64,000 bases of DNA from Diabrotica undecimpunctata. Taxonomy: Eukaryota; Arthropoda; Insecta; Coleoptera; Chrysomelidae. The first letter of the stretch is position 1. The number at the start of each line of letters is the position of its first letter. The DNA is taken from positions 121,415,961-121,479,960 of the forward strand of contig NC_092803.1 of NCBI RefSeq assembly GCF_040954645.1, given 5' to 3'. Under the pieces are notes generated by a model, which was not told the origin of the DNA, did not search any database, and worked only from the letters and a program-made list of their open reading frames with translations. Shown one piece after another: positions 23,157 through 33,764 of this stretch. Position numbers and translations under genes: made by a program.

Positions 23157-25039
23157 TTAACTCACCAGTTGAGTCATAGGCCTTTGAGAATGTATCCACA
23201 CATATAGCCGATGACTAAACAGTTGAGTCATGTAACTAAACTAATATTACAATCTTACAAAATATTATAATCTTACAAAAATTAATATTATAATCTTACA
23301 AAAGCACAAAAAAAGGAGTGTTTTCTCGTACATTATTTTCATAGCATACTCTACATCTTTTCCTCCTTTGTCTTCCGTTGGGATCATAGTGGTATTTTTC
23401 CGGAAGGTGAGTAATAGAGCTCTGAAGATCATTTTTCTACATCGGCAGGTTTTTCCTTAAATTCTTATAAAAATATTTATAATTTCATGCCAAAAATCTT
23501 AATAGGAGAGATTTTTGTTACTAGAGTGTTTGTTGAATATATGGAAACTGTTTAGTAACATCGTTGACATTATATGAATGCCAAGTTTTTTATACCATCT
23601 AATCGTTTTCCGTTCACTGACATAATATGACAGTTCACTGACAACATCTGATCTTTGCGATCAATCCCTGACATGTATTTGTTATACTGCACAATAGCAT
23701 TCGGCTTTTCGATCATTTGTCTTCTCTTGTTCTATAGAGTAATTATTTCACCGCTAAATTCTGTAGAAATAAAATAGATTTCTCTCTTGTCACGCTACTT
23801 TCCTATTGCAACTCCGTCAGCATATTTAGTTATAACTCCCCCTTTAGTCAATTTTATGTTTATGGCTTCTGTCGGGTTTCCTTTTCTGTTTAATCTTATT
23901 AATTTCTTATCAATGACAATACTACATGAGCGACATGCCCCATGTATACCGGCAAATTTATGAAGCTTATTCTTGATATATTGTCTAAATGCTAAGTGCT
24001 CTCGGCAAAAAACTATTGATTCGTCTAAGGAAAGCTGTTTATTTGGATAATAAATTTGGTTAATTCGTTGGTTAAAAAAATCCTGTAGCCACCTAATCTT
24101 ATTCAGGCGATCGTTATAACCTGGTTGGCCTACTTGTGTGTTGGCGAAAAATGCAAACATTTTAAGATTGTATGAAAACGATTTCTACTCTGTCTAAACT
24201 TTAGACCAGACTGTCTAAAACATGGAAGACTGTATAAGTTATCTGTTTTTCAATAATCTTAAATACGATTCAATTGAATATTTCCCATGTGCAACCATAA
24301 ACCTAAAAATACTTTTAGTGATGAAAGGGTTAACGGTTTCCAGGTAGTTATTCTGGAGTGCTCTTTTGTTTTTTCGACAAAAAACAAATTTTCAGCGTAC
24401 GTATTGGTTGCCGCCACAAATTGTTCAAAAAAGTCATCAGTTAAAAATAATTGGAAAAAGTCATACGGGTTACCTGTAAGTAAACTTGTTTTTAGCCCAG
24501 GATTACCAGAAAATTAAAAATTATTAAAATTTGGCAAATCCCTCCATAATAGCACATTATTTATGTTATGTATATTTTCATGTGACCGAGTATGTGAATT
24601 ACTAAATTAGTTTCATCTACGGCTTCTTGTTCGTAGGAACTTGGCTCATCATCATCGGGTTCATAGTCACTTTAACTTTCTGAAAATAGTTCGATATTAC
24701 TATCAGATGAATTTAGCAATTCTTCTAACTCTTGTTCAGATACATTACATAGATTTATAGGTTTTTTATAGTCCTTTCGAGTACTTTTAGGTCTAGATGT
24801 TTCTGCAATTTCACCGTCCATATTGAATGCACTTCACAAACTATTTGAAAACTAGAACTGTAAATATCTTTTAAAAATATCTAGCAATAGGCCGAAATAA
24901 AATACACAACACTTGAAGGCCTAAGCCATACTGAATCAATTATGTCATACGGTGCACTTGACTCAAGAGTTCAGTCATCGGTCTGTAAGTAGAAACCGTA
25001 CTGTCTCAAATCTTGAGTCATCGGCAGTCAACGAGTTAA
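23157..25039 (-). mobile_element. piggyBac-family transposon bounded by TTAA
   Basis: TTAA occurs at 23157-23160 and 25036-25039. Reading inward, the ends are CTCACCAGTTGAGTCATAGG and CTCGTTGACTGCCGATGACT; both begin CTC and share TTGA and TGAGTCAT-type motifs, so they are diverged terminal repeats. The motif TGAGTCAT(CGG) recurs near both ends (about 23170, 23224, 25013; TCAGTCATCGG near 24981). The interior is a minus-strand piggyBac transposase pseudogene. At about 1.9 kb the copy is near full length. Confidence 0.85.
23310..24821 (-). pseudogene. piggyBac transposase (PGBD-like), broken
   Basis: ATG at 24821 opens an acidic N-terminus (SEQELEELLNSSDSNIELF) with a stop at about 24680. Homology then resumes with FFEQFVAATNTYA (~24410), ITTWKPLTLSSLKVFLGLWL (~24310), RLNKIRWLQDFFNQRI and QLSLDESIVFCREH (first catalytic Asp), KFAGIHG and GVAIGK. 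An in-frame TAG at 23795-23797 replaces the expected Trp. Beyond it the frame gives NAIVQYNKYMSGIDRKDQML with the last catalytic Asp, and another frame gives HLPEKYHYDPNG and KRCRVCYENNV, the start of the C-terminal Cys-rich zinc domain. Several frameshifts and stops make the copy inactive. Confidence 0.87.
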
Positions 25040-25189
25040 ATACAAATTAAAGTCTATTACAAATAGCATCATAATTTTGACGTAAAATAATTAGTGAAGG
25101 CGAAATTTTAACAGTTTACAGTATTTATTTCCTTTCCTATGATTCGATTGATGTTTTACTACCCTGATCTTGTTTTCCAAAAATTTTAG

Positions 25190-25311
25190 TGGATCTTTCA
25201 GTAACTTGTTATATTGGTCCAGAATGTCTAGAAAGAAATTTATTTTTATTTATTACAACAGTTGAATTATTTCATTCCATTGCAAGTTTTATTGGATTAA
25301 TTGTAGAATGG
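25190..25311 (+). other. Possible host-gene internal exon (122 nt), membrane-like
   Basis: The sequence TTGTTTTCCAAAAATTTTAG precedes 25190 and a GTAAGG donor follows 25311, in the order expected of an insect exon. The frame between is open and unlike its AT-rich surroundings: DLSVTCYIGPECLERN and then FLFITTVELFHSIASFIGLI, VEW. The composition suggests part of a hydrophobic, probably transmembrane segment. I do not recognise the protein. Neighbouring exons would have to lie outside or in long introns full of transposons. It could also be a chance open frame. Confidence 0.4.
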
Positions 25312-25319
25312 GTAAGGTT

Positions 25320-25999
25320 AAAAATACGTTTTTTTTCAATAGTGTATTAGTTATGAATTATTTTTGAAATTTTTAATTTTATAATTATGTCAAATTAATT
25401 ATAGTACTTAAAAAAGTCTCGCTCTTTAACCTGTCACGGCTTTTATTAACATACAACCGTATTTCTCCATCTTTCATTGATAATTCCGCATTTATTATAT
25501 TAAAATTATGTAATAGAAAGTTTTTCATTTTTGAAATAAATGTTTTGCTTAATTAACTCGTGTTACTGTTGAACGAAAGAGAATACCTTGTCATTCTTTG
25601 GAGTGCATTATAATCGTGTCTTGTCTGATTTGAAAAATGATAATATTTGTACAAAAAAATGTTATAAATTTCTCTCTAATATGTCACGGTGATAATATCC
25701 TCAGCAAGTTATGTAAGTGATGAATGGATATCTTTATACAACTTATTTCTTTTAATAAAAAAAAATTGTGGTGCATTTTAGATAAATAGTTAGATTTTTT
25801 ATTGTCAAGTAAAAAAAATATAGCGTACACTCGAAAATAATAAATATCCTATTAGATTAGGAGTTAATAAAATATTACAGAATAAACCAGATACATGAAA
25901 ACCGGATATAAGATATCTAAACAATCAAGTTATTAAAGATACCTAGTAAAAATTATCCCCTATATAATTTAATTAGGGGTAGGTAGTCTTTCACAATTC
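25320..25999. other. AT-rich stretch with no gene seen
   Basis: If the preceding exon is real this would be intron. No coding frame, TA array or ribozyme-type tail was recognised. Confidence 0.4.
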
Positions 26000-26473
26000 C
26001 AGTATATGGTTGACTTACTTCAGGGAAACGACCTGTCACATGCAAGCCCATCTTTGGACATAGGCCTCCCCAATCCTTTTCCATTCTTCTCTGTCTGTCG
26101 CTGCAGTCATCCACCTAGAGCCCACGTGCTTCTTGATATCATCTGCCCATCTCATTTGGGGCCTGCCTCTGCTTCGGTTATATTCTCACGGTCTCCAACT
26201 TATAAGAATTTTGTTCCATCGATCTTCTTTTTGTCTTATATTGTATCCGGCAAATCTCCATTTTAATTTTGCAACTTCTTATCTAACATCCCTCACTTTT
26301 GTTTTCTCTCTTATCCACTCGTTTCTCTTTTTATCCATTAGTCTTATGTGCAACATTTGTCTTTCCATTGCTCTTTGGGTTTTTATGATTTTGTCCATGT
26401 TTGCTTTTGTAAATGTCCAAAGTTTTTTTATCTCTGCGTTTGGTTTTCTTTGTTAAGTTTTATAGTTTAACCC

Positions 26474-26475
<2 letters not shown>

Positions 26476-26541
<66 letters not shown>
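26476..26541. repeat. (TA)n array inside the RTE RT frame
   Basis: About 66 bp of TA repeats that the minus RT frame reads through as alternating Ile-Tyr before a stop. It is the only long TA array in the window with no PLE tail beside it. Confidence 0.95.
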
Positions 26542-26542
<1 letters not shown>

Positions 26543-28509
26543 CCTGAACTTGTTTTATTTCATCTTGTCCGATCCTCATTGTGATGTCTTCATCTGTATT
26601 TGTTATGATTTTGGTCTTGTTGTAATTCATATTAAGGCCTATCTTTCCAGCTTCTACGTCCAGTTCTTTCATCATTTCAAATAATTTTTCTTTTTTATCG
26701 GTTATCAATGCGATGTCATCAGCGTACCTTAATGGTTCAAGCGTTGTCCACAAATTTTTATACCTTTTTCTTCCCATTCCAATCTTTTAAAAATATCTTC
26801 CAGAGCCTGATTAAAAACTTTCGGTGATATTGTGTTACCCTGTCTCACGCCTCTATTTATTTGTATTGATTTTGTTCCTTCATATACTTTAATTGTTGTT
26901 TTGGCTTTCTTATATGTATTGGCTATTAGTTCCGTATATCTGTGGTCAATTCTACTGTTAATCAAAGAACTTTTCACTGCCCAATGTTCGACACTGTCTA
27001 AAGCCTTTTCGAAATCTATGAACGCTATATATAGAGGAATCTGGTATTCATTTGCTCGTTCTATAAGTATTTTCATACTTAGTAAATGATCACTTGTGCT
27101 GAATCCCTTTCTAAAACCAGCTTGTTCTTTCGACTGGTATCCGTCAAATTTTGTCGTCAATTTATTGGTTCAAATTTTTGTTAGGAGTTTATACATTACA
27201 TTGAGGAGTGTTCTAGGACGGTAGTTTTTTTATATCTGCTTTATCCCCTTTCTTGTGTAGGATAATGGTTACGGATTTCTTCCAAATGTTTGGGATTCTT
27301 TTTTCTTTTAATATCTTGTTAAAAAGGAAATGTAGAGTATTAATTACCACTTTTCCACCATATATCAGCATCTCTGCAGTTATTCCATCTTTTCCAGGCG
27401 ATTTGTTGTTTTTCATTTCTTTCAATATCTGCTTTATTTCTGATTTGCTTGTTTCTGGCTGTAGCTCTGAGTTCACATTTTTTATTTTAGCCTTAAGTTG
27501 GTTTTTAATTTCTTCTGGTGGTTCCTTTTTTGTTTTAATATATTCTTAGTAGAAATGGTGGATTATATTTATGATGTCATCTTTAATGTTTATTTCTACT
27601 CCGTTTACATCTTTTATTTTGTTTATTTCACACTTACCTAATTTCGGTCTTAAGCATTTCATATTTTTGTCGTTCTGTATTACTTCTTTTATTTTTATTT
27701 CTCGTTCTTTTCTCTTATTTTCTTTTATCATTCTGCTTATTGTTTTATTGATTTCTACATACTCTATAGATTTTCTTTTGCCTTCTTCGTTCAGCTTTCT
27801 TTTTTTATCCATAGGCTTCTTTGTTTCTGTTGATATATAGTTGTTCTTTTTTAGATCCTTTTTTGCTATTTCTTTTCCTGACGTAATCATGGTTGCTGTA
27901 AGTAAGTTGTCTATTTCGTCTATTACTTTATCATCACTGTCTAATTTTTGGGTAAGTTGTTCTTTTAATAGGTCTTTGTATATCTCTTTATATTGCCCTA
28001 GTTTGTTTCTATCTACTAGATCCCAGTTTCTAATTTTTTTTTTCATTTCATAGTTACCGTCAATAGTAATTTTTGCTCTAACCATCATGTGATCGCTACC
28101 TGTTGAAATCTGGTAAGAACTGTTACATCTTTAATGATATATCGTTCCGTGGACAGTATGTCGATCTTATTTTTTGTGGATCTATGAGGGGTGATCCATG
28201 TTTATTTTTGTTGGGGCTTCTTTTTGTAAAAGGAGTTCATTGCGTATAGATGCTTTTCTTCTAGGTATTTCATCAAAGTAGCACCTGATTATACCGGAAA
28301 TCTCCTATTTTAGTTTCTTGTTTGTTTAGTTTTCTACCCAGTTTAGCATTGAAATCTCCAATTACTAGTGTAAGACGATTTTTATGTTCTTCCATAGCCC
28401 TTGATATATCTGCATAAAATAGTTCGATATCTTCGTCATCATGAGCTGTCGTGGGGGCATATACCTGAATAATTTTAATTGATGTTCTTATTTAAGTATG
28501 ACATAGGCG

Positions 28510-28860
28510 GCAACAGAGATGGAATGCCTGCGAAGATGCTGCAGAGTAACAAGAATGGATAGGAGAAGTAATGACGAAATAAAGCAAAGAACATCAATAG
28601 AAACAGACATACTAACATATATAGAACAAAAAAGACTAAAGTGGTATGGACATGTAAGAAGAGCTAGCGACAGCAGATGGATAAAAAAGAATAACCGAAT
28701 GGAGCCCCATAGGAAGGAGGAAAAGAAAATCCTGGAGGAACGAAGTAGACGACGCCATGAGTAAGAGAGGACTAAACGATGGAGAATGGAACAACAGAGA
28801 GAGATGGAAACGGTTGAGCGAGGGAAGGCAGTGAATACTGTAGAATCCCTAAATATATAT
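28510..28860 (+). mobile_element. Nested 3' fragment of another non-LTR element, 9-bp duplication
   Basis: ACATAGGCG flanks the insert at 28501-28509 and 28861-28869. The plus strand encodes a retrotransposon C-terminus: MECLRRCCRVTRMDRRSNDE, KRLKWYGHVRRASDSRW and, after a shift, a GRPRRSW-like basic segment and WNNRERWKRLSEGRQ. It ends in an A/T-rich ATATATATAC tail at the right junction. Only about 115 codons remain because the 5' end was truncated at insertion. The host frame (the minus-strand RTE endonuclease) resumes on both sides. Confidence 0.8.
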
Positions 28861-29670
28861 ACATAGGCGACACGATCTGATATACCTTTGATAATTGGAC
28901 ATGCTTACTTATAGCTTTATTTATTATAAATCCTCAAAATTTACTATTCTTTTCATTTCCTTTATAATACAGTTGATTACCAGATTTTAGCTGTATTCGA
29001 TTTTCTTCTTTTCGTCGAGTTTCTGATAGGCCTATGATATGCCATTTTATGTTTGTTAATATCTTCTTCCAGTTCATGTAATTTTTCATCCGTGGACATT
29101 GATCTAATATTGTATGTACCTATTGACAGGTTGAAGGATTTTTTTGATTTATGTTGTGCTCGTCTTAGTGGGTTTTTGTTTTTATCTATCAAAAGCTAAT
29201 TATTGCCTCCCCTAGATACCGTGAGGTAGACCTTTGAGGTGTGGGATTCAGAAATTTTCTTACCCACCTGGGAACCATTTCCTTTTGTTTTATTATTCGC
29301 CATGATAAAAGTGGGGGGGGGGGTAATGGCAGTTAAAACACCATGCCCTGCCAGGCGGGTTGGTGAGTTAGTTATCAGCTGCTCATTCTGGGTCAGACGC
29401 TGTTTGTCGCCGTCCACTCTGGATCAGACGCTACATTTAATTTTATATTAACCCTAAAATCGGGGGTGCCACTTCCGCCATACACACCGTACCGACGATG
29501 TTCTCCGCCGTGGATACCATTGTGGTCTTCATCCGTGACCCTGGACAAGGGACCCTAAGCAGGTACTAGTTTCCCGGGTCAGGAAACTCCTGGAATCTGC
29601 GGAGAGCAGGGACTGATTCACTTTCCCTGGTAGGACTGTCCAAGGGAGTTCCTACCCGCTACTCGGAGTA

Positions 29671-30540
29671 GTATTCAGTTGGATCATTATTAACTTTTCA
29701 GTTAACTATAATTAACTATAATCAACTCGACAAAAGAAAATGAAATAAGTAGATGAACAACAATAAAAAAGGAAAAACAGGTTACATGTTTTTTCTCGGG
29801 CAACAACCGATATACTTTGTAAACTGTAAATTCTCAATGACCTTTAGTTGTCGTGTTTATATAGTTTTATTTTTTAAATTAAATGAATATTACAGTTATA
29901 TTTTCAGATATGAATGAGTAACATATTCATTATAAGATCTACTTACTCTAAATACCATGCAAAAATTAAATGCCACTATTTTAAATACATTAATATAATT
30001 TATAATTAGTAATCTACGCCTTCAAATTATTAACCATGTTTGCTGAATATTATATTTAGTTTTGCATTTTAATTACCACACGGCAGGATCGTTTGTGAAA
30101 CTTTATGAATATTTTAACCATAATATAAGAATTGGTTTCAAAACCAAGCACTAAATAACTAACATTAAGATGTACGCATTTATTGATCAATACTTTCAGT
30201 TATTTATCTACCAGGTACATTTGATACAAATTAGTTAAACGCCAAAATATATCAAATTTCTTAGAAAATTTTTAAAAATTTGGTCTATGTCTATCTTAAA
30301 CGAAGAACATAGTATACATAGCTGAAGGCATTAATTTATAAATATGTAGGTAGAAAAGTCGTTAACATAGAAGAAGTTGTAAGAAGCAGTTATAGAATAA
30401 TGTCAGTGAATTTTTTACTTGATAAAGAAGTGTTTAATGTTCTTTGTATATGCTTTTTGAGTTGGTCTGGGTAAGAATAAAAGAAAAGCTTTCATTCTCC
30501 CCTTATGAAAAAAGCTAATAGTTAGTGAGACTGTGAGCCA
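29671..30540. other. AT-rich stretch with no gene seen
   Basis: No frame with protein-like composition and no structured repeat was recognised. Confidence 0.45.
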
Positions 30541-30544
30541 ACAA

Positions 30545-30840
30545 TATAAGTTGCTTGAGATTGGAGATCGAAGTAAACAAGCGAAACGAAATCAAAATAT
30601 CAAAGAGGGTCACAAAAATCAAATGGAAAAAAAGGAAATGGTCAATCAAAATTAGGTGAATACATACTAATCTACAGTGGAGTAGCAAAAGGAAACAGGA
30701 CCAAAGAAGGTGTAGCCTTACTAATATATCAAAGGTACCAAAATCACATCAAAGAGTGTCAGTCAATACATATCAGAAAGAATAGTAACAGCAAAGATAA
30801 GAATGGAGACGGAAGACCTGAACATCATCGGAGATGATGT
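30545..30840 (+). pseudogene. Non-LTR retrotransposon endonuclease fragment
   Basis: The plus strand reads KGNGQSKLGEYILIYSGVAK and then GVALLIYQRYQNHIKECQ, followed after a shift by SERIVTAKIRMETEDLNIIG. This is the middle of an apurinic-type endonuclease, after the ETKKKG motif, from a family related to the fragment at 42600-43260. The catalytic GDFN and SDH motifs are missing, so the copy ends early. Confidence 0.6.
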
Positions 30841-31559
30841 GAAAAGAAATAATTTATTTTTCGTATGGTTTTAAAAATGCCTACCCCTTGGCAATAAAAT
30901 AAAGAATAATTAAATAATCAGTTATACAATTGGCTACAATTAACGTCAATGATGCAATGCCGTCTTTATTTGTAATAATCGCTTACCAACTGAAATTTAT
31001 TAAATAGATTTTTGGAAGATCATAGAAAAATAATGTGAAAATATTAGGTAACCTGCACTTGACATCTTTACATATTTTAAATTGTAGTAACACCCACAAC
31101 TGTTTTTCTTTTACTTGTTTTGAAATTCAACCTTTTATGTACCAGATTTTTTAGATAATATCTATTTACCGTACATTTAAATTACATTTTAAAAGTGAAA
31201 CACCTAGTAAATATTAATTTGTTCTGTTGTTTATATTTTAGTATTAATGCCAGTTAATTAAAAGTAATATATCAAGAAGAGGATAGATTTATTGTAATAT
31301 ATTAAGAAAACTAATAATATGTAGGAGTTATGATGATCAAATCGCTTCTTTAAATTTGAATGTCAGGTCAATTTATATGGAAGCATCTATTTCTTGTTAT
31401 TTTAAGCGGATTTAAAAAAAAGACATACAAAGTCACACAATATTTAATTTAAAGCAATTTAATCACCAATACATAACAATTAAAGAAAACATTACAATTG
31501 AAATTGCAACTTTTTATTTCAAACTTAATAATACAAAAAATTTCAATGTAAAACAAATA
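30841..31559. other. AT-rich stretch with no gene seen
   Basis: No coding frame and no long repeat recognised. The region ends where a small ORF with a signal-like N-terminus begins. Confidence 0.45.
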
Positions 31560-31685
31560 ATGTTTAAATTGTTTATATTTATTTCTGTTTTTTTAGTAGT
31601 CAGTGTTACCTATCCTAGCTATTATCCAAGTTTACATCCGCGTGGGTATGCTCCTAAACAAATTGTCAACATTTTGTTGTGGTAG
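31560..31685 (+). CDS. Small secreted-peptide-like ORF, or first exon
   Basis: ATG at 31560 opens 41 codons ending TAG at 31683: MFKLFIFISVFLVVSVTYPS and YYPSLHPRGYAPKQ, then IVNILLW. The first ~17 residues look like a signal peptide (Lys then a hydrophobic run). The Tyr/Pro-rich mature part recalls small cuticle or secreted peptides of insects. The sequence TTGTG|GTAGGT at 31677-31687 could be a splice donor that removes the stop and makes this a first exon. No family was recognised and no TATA box is clear. It is too short to exclude chance. Confidence 0.35.
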   Translation: MFKLFIFISVFLVVSVTYPSYYPSLHPRGYAPKQIVNILLW

Positions 31686-31830
31686 GTTCTTTCATTCTTG
31701 TACTACTTGCTGAGCGGTATTTTATGAATTTTCCCCGGTGAGCTCTAATTCTTCTTTTAAGCATATTCTACAAATGCTCTATAGAATTAAGGCTCGTTTA
31801 GTACTGGTCGAGTAACGACGAGAAGTAGAT

Positions 31831-31971
31831 CCAGGCTTGAGAATGGCAAGTGAGACCTTGCCGAAATGTCGCCAAAACAATGGTTTTCAAGAAAACCAGC
31901 ATTTTACAACGCGGAGTCAAACCCGGAAAAATAGTGACAGCACATATAGCTCCCGCGGAAACCTCAAAACA

Positions 31972-31974
<3 letters not shown>
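31831..31974 (+). mobile_element. PLE tail with decayed hammerhead, ending at a TA array
   Basis: A ribozyme-like motif: GGC, TTGAGAA, stem II GGCAAG-TGAGAC-CTTGCC (31845-31862), GAAATGTC (31863-31870) and GCC pairing back to GGC. It is followed by about 100 bp of tail and then TA repeats at 31975. The core CTGATGA is changed to TTGAGAA, so cleavage is unlikely. No PLE coding sequence is attached. Confidence 0.55.

Positions 31975-32063
<89 letters not shown>
31975..32063. repeat. (TA)n array after a PLE tail
   Basis: About 89 bp of uninterrupted TA repeats. Open frames reading alternating Ile-Tyr through it are artefacts. Confidence 0.95.
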
Positions 32064-32066
<3 letters not shown>

Positions 32067-32349
32067 GTCAATATATACGCTAGTTATTTAATAATTTTTA
32101 ATTATTACATGTTATGTATTTCATTAGCATTATTATTTTTTTATATAATAGAAAATTCGAAAGTATATTCAAATGATATAAAGTATTTATACACCATCAT
32201 ATAGAAAACAATGAAACTATGTCACACTATGTAAAATAATGTGAAATATAAAATTATTTTTATCTTTAAAATTTAAATATCAAACAAAGAATATGCGTAT
32301 TCAACACAAAAATCTTAAAGCTCGGTAATACGCCCAAAGTCAACAGTTT
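32064..32349. other. AT-rich stretch with no gene seen
   Basis: Lies between the TA array and the 3' end of the RTE-like copy. No feature was recognised. Confidence 0.4.
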
Positions 32350-33764
32350 TTTTTAATTAAGGTTGAAGTTAAAAGTGCGCTGTCCATTGCGAACATTGGC
32401 TATTAACATGGCAATTCTGATATTGTTTACGGCGGCTCTCAATAGTTGTCTATTTGCTGTCTAGTTTTTCCTGGATAATCAATTAAAGTAAATGGTACTT
32501 ATCGTGTCTCAATATTTGGTCTAGATATTTAAGTTTTCTTTGTTTAAATATGCCCACGTTTTCTTTCTCTTGTTAATTATGAGGATTACCTTTAAGCCAA
32601 TGACATGTTCGGTCCAGGTAATAAGAAGAATACGTTGGTACATCCACACTTCGAATGCTATTAGTTTTTTCATGAGGTTTCTATTTACGTTGGTGCCAAG
32701 GTATACATAAGATTCTGCGTAATCAATTAACATGCTCTTTATTCGTAACTGTCGAGCAGGTTACTGCTTTTTGTTTATTTTGTCCATTTTGTCCTCTTAA
32801 AGTTAAGGCTCAGTTCGTAGTCCTCCCTGATTACATTATTCCTTTAAATTGCCTATTGTAATTCATCTACGCTACTGGAAATGAACACCGTGTCATTGGA
32901 ATATCTTCTCTTGTTCGTTAACTCACCGTTTATTTTTATGTCCTCTGCTGCGTTTTCCATATATTTTTTAAATGTTTCCTCGGAGTACCTATTGAAGAGA
33001 AGAGTGGATAAGACACACTTCTGTCGAATACCTCTTTTTATCTTCACCCTTTTCGGAAGTTCATTGTCTCTTTTTGCTCTTGCAGTTTCCCCCAGTATAG
33101 GTTTGTCACAATACAAATATCCTTGTCGTCGATACCTGTCTTTCGTAGAATATCTATTAGTTGTTCAAGATTGACATTGCCAAATGCTTTTCTAAAATTC
33201 ACAAAGCACAAATATATATCCTTATTAACATCGTCGTACCACTGTATAAACACGTGGAGAGCGGAAACTGCTTCTTTAGTTCCAAGTGCTTTCAGAAAAC
33301 CAAACTGCGATCTATCAATACTTTACTCACATTTATAATATAGATGTTCTTCAATGAATGATCTTGATAAAAGTTTTCATGATCTGACTGATCAAACTTA
33401 TAAGTTGGTAGTTATTGCAAAGCTGGGCATTTGGTTTCTTCGTGATTGTAATAAATGTCGACTGCAGCCAGTGTTTTAAGATTTTTCCGTTATTATATAT
33501 GTTGTTAAAAAGTGCAAGTAGATTATCAAGGAATTATTTGTCTGATTTACATAGGACCAAGGACATTGTGCTAACCAACTGCCTTGTTGTTTTTTAGTGC
33601 TGCAATGTCATGTTTTATTTCTGATTTAAGGGTAAAAGGTTCTGTTTCTCCTTCTCCATATAGCTGATTATTAGTCCTCTCTAATGCAAATAATTTATCC
33701 ATGTAATATTTTTATTTTCATCGCATCTTTTATACTATTGAGTGACTTATTGAATTCGTTCCCT
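32350..33764 (-). pseudogene. RTE-like copy 2, from linker to C-terminus, catalytically dead
   Basis: Minus strand. The copy opens in the linker (FNKSLNSIKDA, then LYGEGETEPFTLKSEIKHD) and continues into RT. Motif A reads LCFVNFRKAFG where relatives have FVDF, and the catalytic box reads RRYSNDTVFI where relatives have RYADD, so key aspartates are lost. Motif B GIRQKCVLSTLLFN and the thumb follow, then WTEHVIGLKVI and a tail ending AMLIANVRNG near 32375. The sequence is closely related to copy 1 (33765-36068) and joins it directly, head-to-tail. Frames shift repeatedly. Confidence 0.78.

Larger units (their letters stand above)
26460..29417 (-). pseudogene. RTE-like endonuclease/RT polyprotein, fragmented
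   Basis: In order on the minus strand: endonuclease N-terminus (TYNIRSMST), endonuclease middle beyond the nested insertion, linker, RT region with NNKSPGKDGITAEMLIYGGK (27476-27213), then EQAGFRKGFSTSDHLLSMKI, FIDFEKALDSV (motif A Asp), RGVRQGNTISPKVFNQALED (motif B; 27160-26729) and LRYADDIALI (catalytic YADD; 26777-26460). Frames change between every pair of pieces and stops are frequent. The catalytic residues themselves remain visible. This subfamily differs from the 5180-8608 copy in linker and tail. Confidence 0.8.
26000..29670 (-). mobile_element. Degenerate RTE-like retrotransposon with nested insertion
   Basis: Minus strand, 5' at right. A GC-richer leader (29670-29418) resembles the leader of the RTE at 5180-8608 in position and composition. 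It is followed by broken coding pieces: a short N-terminal piece (29417-29196), endonuclease start LSIGTYNIRSMSTDEKLHEL (29130), an interrupted endonuclease (28500-28300, QVYAPTT and GDFNAKLGRK), a K-rich linker (28088-27546), and RT pieces to 26460. A TA array interrupts the RT thumb at 26476-26541. The C-terminal tail RWMTAATDREEWKRIGEAYV lies near 26060-26110. A foreign 351-bp fragment is nested at 28510-28860. The structure is complete but the gene is dead. Confidence 0.8.

Noticed and set aside
24287..24517. 76-codon plus frame
   Set aside because: Antisense of the piggyBac transposase N-terminal half.
27253..28053. Hydrophobic plus-strand frames rich in Ser/Phe/Ile
   Set aside because: Antisense of the K/E-rich RTE linker, which always looks hydrophobic on the opposite strand.
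29305..29325. Run of G bases near 29312
   Set aside because: A simple homopolymer in an RTE leader; no evidence of function.
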